The notes below the pieces were generated by a model. It was not told the DNA's origin. It worked only from the letters and a program-made list of their open reading frames with translations, and made no database searches. Below, in pieces: positions 7,168 to 8,644 of a stretch of 8,644 nt of DNA (the first letter of the stretch is position 1; every line of letters begins with the position of its first letter). The position numbers and the translations under genes are program-made. Origin of the DNA: Sandaracinaceae bacterium (GTDB lineage: Bacteria; Myxococcota_A; Polyangia; Polyangiales; Sandaracinaceae); NCBI GenBank assembly GCA_025056955.1, contig JANWYL010000117.1, positions 1 to 8,644 on the forward strand, in the 5' to 3' direction.

Positions 7168-8286
7168 CTAAAAATCGCGCCGGATGTGGAGGAGTTGCAG
7201 CATCCGGTGGCGACCAAGGGTTTCGTAGATGGGATCGAGTGCCAGGTCTTCGTCTCGCAAAATCCCATTCCGATAGGCCTGAACGAGGGTTTTCCACCAT
7301 TCCTCTGGCGATTGGAGCTCAGGAACTTTGCGTTCAGGCGGTGGTGAAGGCCATGGCAGAGGTGTCTCTCTTTCAAGTGCTGCCCAAATTCCCTCCACAG
7401 CCACCTTGTCGTTTTCGTCAATCGCTTGGAGGACCAGCCGAAACATGAGGCGCTTGACGATCGCAGGATCGGCAAGGGGCTTGCGCCTCAAGGCCCGTGC
7501 CAACACAAAGGCCACCCGCGACGGCGTTGTTCCCCGGTGGGCCCACACTTCTGGAGTCACGCGCTGAGAAAGACGGCGCAAGGCCTCGAGGAGAGCGAGA
7601 TGGTCTTCAAGCAGAAAAGCGAGCTTGAGCGCTTCCCAGTCGCAATGCGGCTCAGCTGGCACACAGCGCCCTGCCCGAAGATAAGCTGCAAGCGCTTCCT
7701 TTGGCTTTCCCATGCGTCTGAGCGCGTGCCCCACCGTCGAGTGGGCCACGCTCACATCCGGATCGATCGATGCGTGACGCAACCCCTGCTCGAGGTAGCG
7801 ATCCAAGGTAAAAGGCCCTTCAAAACCAGGCGAACTCCACTCACCCACCTGCATCCGGCACCACGCATCAAAGGTGCGGTGGACCAGGCGAACCTCTCCT
7901 GTTTCCACATCCACATCGACAATTGGCCAAATATCGCTCAAGGGAGCCGCATCACGGTCAAAGGCAAGCCACGAGCCATGTTCGGTGCGCCCAAAGGGGA
8001 GCAAGTGCCAGGATTGGGCATCGCTTGGCTTCAATTCTTTCAGTGCCGAGAGAGCGGCATGAATCGAAAGCGGCGAGCGAGAAGAAACCCCAAGCAAAAT
8101 GACACCGGGCAACTGCCCGCCATCGAATCGGCCGAGCACCGCGCGAAAATCGCTTGGAAGTGGGGCGCCGATATGGTGCTCGAAAGCAGCAAGCTCGAAG
8201 GCTTGGGCGGGAGGATTGAGCTGCACCCCATTTTTGCCATTGCGAGACTCCGCCCACTGGATGAGGGCACTTACGCCAGAATGCAT
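7168..8286 (-). CDS. SMI1/KNR4 (SUKH) domain protein with TPR-like C-terminal helices
   Basis: 372 residues. Residues about 25-145 fit the SUKH fold: FELAAFEHHIGAPLPSDFRA (30-49) with the family's E-x-x-x-G-x-x-LP-x-D-(F/Y) pattern, FDGGQLPGVILLG (54-66), then strands WHLLPFG, WLAFD and IWPIVDVDVETGEVRLV (119-135). A TPR-like pair follows, clearest at 180-207 (GHALRRMGKPKEALAAYLRAGR), then more helices to the C-terminus. No signal peptide or membrane segment, so cytoplasmic. SUKH proteins are known as immunity proteins of polymorphic toxin systems and as general interaction modules; no toxin gene is visible here, so immunity is only a possibility. The ATG has no clear Shine-Dalgarno. It probably shares a transcript with the lipase 61 bp downstream and is divergent from the FHA gene. 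Confidence 0.85.
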   Translation of the reverse strand: MHSGVSALIQWAESRNGKNGVQLNPPAQAFELAAFEHHIGAPLPSDFRAVLGRFDGGQLPGVILLGVSSRSPLSIHAALSALKELKPSDAQSWHLLPFGRTEHGSWLAFDRDAAPLSDIWPIVDVDVETGEVRLVHRTFDAWCRMQVGEWSSPGFEGPFTLDRYLEQGLRHASIDPDVSVAHSTVGHALRRMGKPKEALAAYLRAGRCVPAEPHCDWEALKLAFLLEDHLALLEALRRLSQRVTPEVWAHRGTTPSRVAFVLARALRRKPLADPAIVKRLMFRLVLQAIDENDKVAVEGIWAALERETPLPWPSPPPERKVPELQSPEEWWKTLVQAYRNGILRDEDLALDPIYETLGRHRMLQLLHIRRDF

Positions 8287-8360
8287 GGAATTTATTTACC
8301 CCAGCCACAACGCTTTGACATCTGCCCCCAACCCTTTGACGGGAACGTCCCTTTGCCCGT
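8287..8360. promoter_or_regulatory. Compact divergent promoter region with direct repeats
   Basis: Only 74 bp separate the SUKH and FHA start codons. CTTTGAC occurs at 8313-8319 and 8334-8340, exactly 21 bp (two helical turns) apart, with a third relative CTTTGCC at 8351-8357. The second copy overlaps TTGACG (8336-8341), which with TATGCT (8360-8365) gives an 18-bp-spaced sigma-70-like promoter pointing at the FHA gene. TTGACA (8315-8320) is a perfect -35 sequence but has no suitable -10. An inverted repeat GGGA-ACG-TCCC (8341-8351) lies between the -35 and -10 elements. Regulator unknown. Confidence 0.4.
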
Positions 8361-8644
8361 ATGCTTTCCACAGTGACTGGGCACAGTCAAAACAGCCGAG
8401 ACAGAAAGTCGACGGGCTCCTTCTATCACGAAGGGAGTGAGGATCCGTCTTCCTCCACCGACCAACCAACGCGTGTGCTTCGCGTTGAAGATCTCCGGCC
8501 AGCGCCCCAAGGAGCGGACTGTTTGGTCATCATTTACAGCTCAGACCGACGCCACTACGGAAAACGCTTCGCCCTTGAGCAAGCGAGCCTAGCGATTGGA
8601 AGGGGGCCTGACAATGACATCGTTCTCGACAATGACAGCATTTC
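8361..8644 (+). CDS. FHA-domain protein, N-terminal part
   Basis: The frame is open from ATG 8361 to the right edge (94 codons); an in-frame TGA at 8337-8339 excludes an earlier start. Residues 1-37 are polar and probably disordered. TRVLRVEDLRPAP (37-49) leads into the first strand of an FHA domain, CLVIIYSSDRRHYGKRFALE (54-73), followed by LAIGRGPDNDIVLDNDSIS: the conserved Gly80-Arg81, N-D-I-V and the Ser of the SxxRH motif cut by the edge. FHA domains bind phosphothreonine peptides. In myxobacteria this N-terminal layout often precedes a GGDEF diguanylate cyclase or a sigma-54 activator, but the partner domain lies outside the window. The -10-like TATGCT overlaps the ATG and no ribosome-binding site is seen, so the GTG at 8373 is an alternative start. 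Confidence 0.85.
   Translation, partial: MLSTVTGHSQNSRDRKSTGSFYHEGSEDPSSSTDQPTRVLRVEDLRPAPQGADCLVIIYSSDRRHYGKRFALEQASLAIGRGPDNDIVLDNDSI

Noticed and set aside
7426..8376. 316-codon open frame on the plus strand
   Set aside because: Antisense to the SUKH-TPR gene, which has a recognisable domain and sensible composition.

Overview
The window reads like a chromosomal segment of a moderately GC-rich Gram-negative bacterium, most likely a myxobacterium-like deltaproteobacterium. This is inferred from the style of the proteins: an Asp/Ala/Pro-rich linker behind a lipobox, a SUKH domain joined to TPR-like helices, and an FHA protein of the kind common in Myxococcota. No rRNA, tRNA, insertion sequence, CRISPR array or phage gene was seen.

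Layout. (1) 1-359, minus: N-terminus of an acyl-CoA carboxylase carboxyltransferase (beta) subunit, methylcrotonyl-CoA type, running off the left edge. (2) 360-732: divergent intergenic region with two dyads and a strong leftward hairpin plus T-tract. (3) 733-3063, plus: topoisomerase IV subunit A (parC). (4) 3064-4073: about 1 kb with no convincing gene, containing inverted repeats and a strongly C-rich, G-poor block. (5) 4074-6005, plus: topoisomerase IV subunit B (parE). (6) 6009-7106, minus: lipoprotein lipase-like alpha/beta hydrolase, tail-to-tail with parE with only 3 bp between stop codons. (7) 7168-8286, minus: SMI1/KNR4 (SUKH) domain protein with TPR-like helices, 61 bp upstream of the lipase and probably co-transcribed with it. 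(8) 8287-8360: compact divergent promoter region. (9) 8361-8644, plus: N-terminus of an FHA-domain protein running off the right edge.

How the genes work together. ParC and ParE form the A2B2 type II topoisomerase that decatenates daughter chromosomes. Here they are in the order parC-parE and are separated by a long untranslated spacer that looks able to terminate or modulate transcription between them. The SUKH-TPR and lipase genes form a possible two-gene unit whose function cannot be fixed from sequence. The carboxylase and FHA genes are edge fragments unrelated to topoisomerase function.

Most noteworthy: the 1 kb parC-parE spacer (possible Rho-dependent terminator, a 16-bp perfect palindrome, nested hairpins); a minus-strand terminator-like hairpin at 479-544 with no recognised gene feeding it; and a native alanine at the quinolone-contact serine of ParC. 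I did not find a clear-cut new multi-gene system.
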